A DNA stretch of 6,050 nt from DATFYI01 sp035315125. Its GTDB lineage: Bacteria > Chloroflexota > Anaerolineae > Anaerolineales > Anaerolineaceae. A model generated the notes under the pieces. That model was not told the origin of the DNA, did no database searches, and saw only the letters and a program-made list of their open reading frames with translations. The DNA is taken from assembly GCA_035315125.1 (NCBI GenBank), contig DATFYI010000109.1, positions 1 through 6,050 on the forward strand, in the 5' to 3' direction. Below are positions 5,220-6,050 of the stretch, piece by piece. Position 1 is the first letter of the stretch. Each line of letters starts with the position of its first letter. Position numbers and translations under genes: made by a program.

Positions 5220-6050
5220 TCAAGATCATTAATGGCGAGGTCTACGATCCGATCAACGGTATTAACGGGGAAGTGCGCGACATTTATGTAAAAGACGGAG
5301 TGATTTCCGGCGAGGATGCCGGCGGCCGGACGATCGATGCGTCAGGCATGGTGGTTATGCCCGGTGGATTAGATATGCACTGCCATATTGCCGGTCCAAA
5401 AGTGAATATAGCCCGTAAGATGCGGCCGGAAGATCACCGTGGAGATGTTCAACATAAAACGGCCCTGATGCGTTCTGGTACAGCCGGAAGCGTTCCAACC
5501 ACATTTACCACGGGCTACCGGTACGCGGCGATGGGTTACACAACTGCCTTCGATGCGGCTGTACCGCCTCTGGCTGCTCGCCATGCACATGAAGAGTTAA
5601 ACGACACACCGGTGGTCGACAAAGGCTTCTATGTTTTAATGGGCAACAACGAATTCATCATGCAGCAAATTGCTGCGGGAAATAAAGAACAGTTGCGTGA
5701 TTTCGTTGCCTGGCTACTGCAGGCCACCAAGGCCTATGCCATTAAAATTGTTAATCCGGGTGGCGTTGAAATGTGGAAATCGTTGAGAAACGTGCATACC
5801 CTGGACGACCAGGTAACTGGCTTTGGGGTCACGCCTCGCCAAATTATTCAAAATCTAGCCGATACCGCCAAGGATCTCGGGTTGCCCCACAGGCTTCACA
5901 TTCATTGCAACAACCTGGGCATAGCCGGTAATTGGCAAACTACGCTGGAGACAATGAAAGCATTGGATGGCCGCAACGGCCATCTTACACATATCCAATT
6001 TCACAGTTACGGCGGCGAACCTGGCGGGCTGTTCCAATCGAAGACTGCTG
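5216..6050 (+). CDS. fwdA: Formylmethanofuran dehydrogenase subunit A (amidohydrolase), N-terminal part
   Basis: The first 278 residues of FwdA/FmdA (FhcA in methylotrophs); the frame is still open at the window edge. Archaeal members are roughly 550-570 residues, so about half is present. FwdA is a dinuclear-metal amidohydrolase that condenses formate, delivered from FwdB through an internal tunnel, with methanofuran, or hydrolyses formylmethanofuran. Visible metal-site residues are all in place: His55 and His57 in LDMHCHIAG (52-60), Lys177 in YAIKIVNPGG (174-183) as the probable carboxylated lysine, His230 in HIHCNNLG (228-235), and His263 in THIQFHSYGG (258-267). The last expected ligand, an Asp, lies beyond the window. 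The start is ATG 5216 inside the fwdB stop (ATGA), with AAAGGAG (5201-5207) 8 nt upstream. The N-terminus IKIINGEVYDP is the usual amidohydrolase beta-sandwich beginning. Confidence 0.93.
   Translation, partial: MIKIINGEVYDPINGINGEVRDIYVKDGVISGEDAGGRTIDASGMVVMPGGLDMHCHIAGPKVNIARKMRPEDHRGDVQHKTALMRSGTAGSVPTTFTTGYRYAAMGYTTAFDAAVPPLAARHAHEELNDTPVVDKGFYVLMGNNEFIMQQIAAGNKEQLRDFVAWLLQATKAYAIKIVNPGGVEMWKSLRNVHTLDDQVTGFGVTPRQIIQNLADTAKDLGLPHRLHIHCNNLGIAGNWQTTLETMKALDGRNGHLTHIQFHSYGGEPGGLFQSKTA

Noticed and set aside
1..6050. tRNA, rRNA, CRISPR arrays, insertion sequences, attachment sites
   Set aside because: Nearly all of the window is coding in one strand with known families; no repeat arrays, transposase signatures or RNA-gene structures were seen.

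Overview
The window holds seven plus-strand genes, two of them cut by the window edges. Together they encode most of a tetrahydromethanopterin (H4MPT)/methanofuran C1-transfer pathway. In order they are: the end of methenyl-H4MPT cyclohydrolase (mch); an NAD(P)-dependent methylene-H4MPT dehydrogenase (MtdA/MtdB/MtdC family); a DUF1464-like ASKHA-fold protein of unknown function; an uncharacterised ATP-grasp ligase; formylmethanofuran dehydrogenase subunits D and B; and the first half of subunit A, which runs off the right edge.

The organism is probably a bacterium. The dehydrogenase is of the pyridine-nucleotide-dependent kind known from methylotrophic bacteria, not the F420-dependent Mtd of methanogens. 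Strong AAGGAG ribosome binding sites precede most genes, and base composition is moderate. The fwdD-fwdB-fwdA genes and the DUF1464 gene look archaeal in type. This mixture suggests an uncultivated, perhaps anaerobic, bacterial lineage (for example Chloroflexota-like; low confidence) and not a classical aerobic methylotroph.

Layout: mch ends at 251. A 77-bp gap with a stray Shine-Dalgarno and a small dyad leads to the dehydrogenase (329-1183). A 155-bp gap (1184-1338) contains two dyads and a weak promoter candidate. From 1339 to the end the genes are tightly packed: DUF1464/ATP-grasp overlap by 4 bp, ATP-grasp/fwdD by 8 bp, fwdD/fwdB are 26 bp apart, and fwdB/fwdA overlap by 4 bp. This reads as one operon with translational coupling.

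How the genes work together: Fwd interconverts CO2 and formylmethanofuran. A formyltransferase, not in the window, moves the formyl group to H4MPT. Mch interconverts formyl- and methenyl-H4MPT, and the dehydrogenase interconverts methenyl- and methylene-H4MPT. The FwdB here keeps the N-terminal four-cysteine [4Fe-4S] motif and the Cys-His metal-site motif, and a FwdD accompanies it. The complex is therefore predicted to be a true Mo/W redox enzyme, unlike the formyltransferase/hydrolase (Fhc) version of aerobic methylotrophs. The direction (CO2 reduction in a Wood-Ljungdahl methyl branch, or C1 oxidation) cannot be decided from the sequence. The two uncharacterised genes between the dehydrogenase and fwdD are the best candidates for something new, possibly cofactor biosynthesis or modification.
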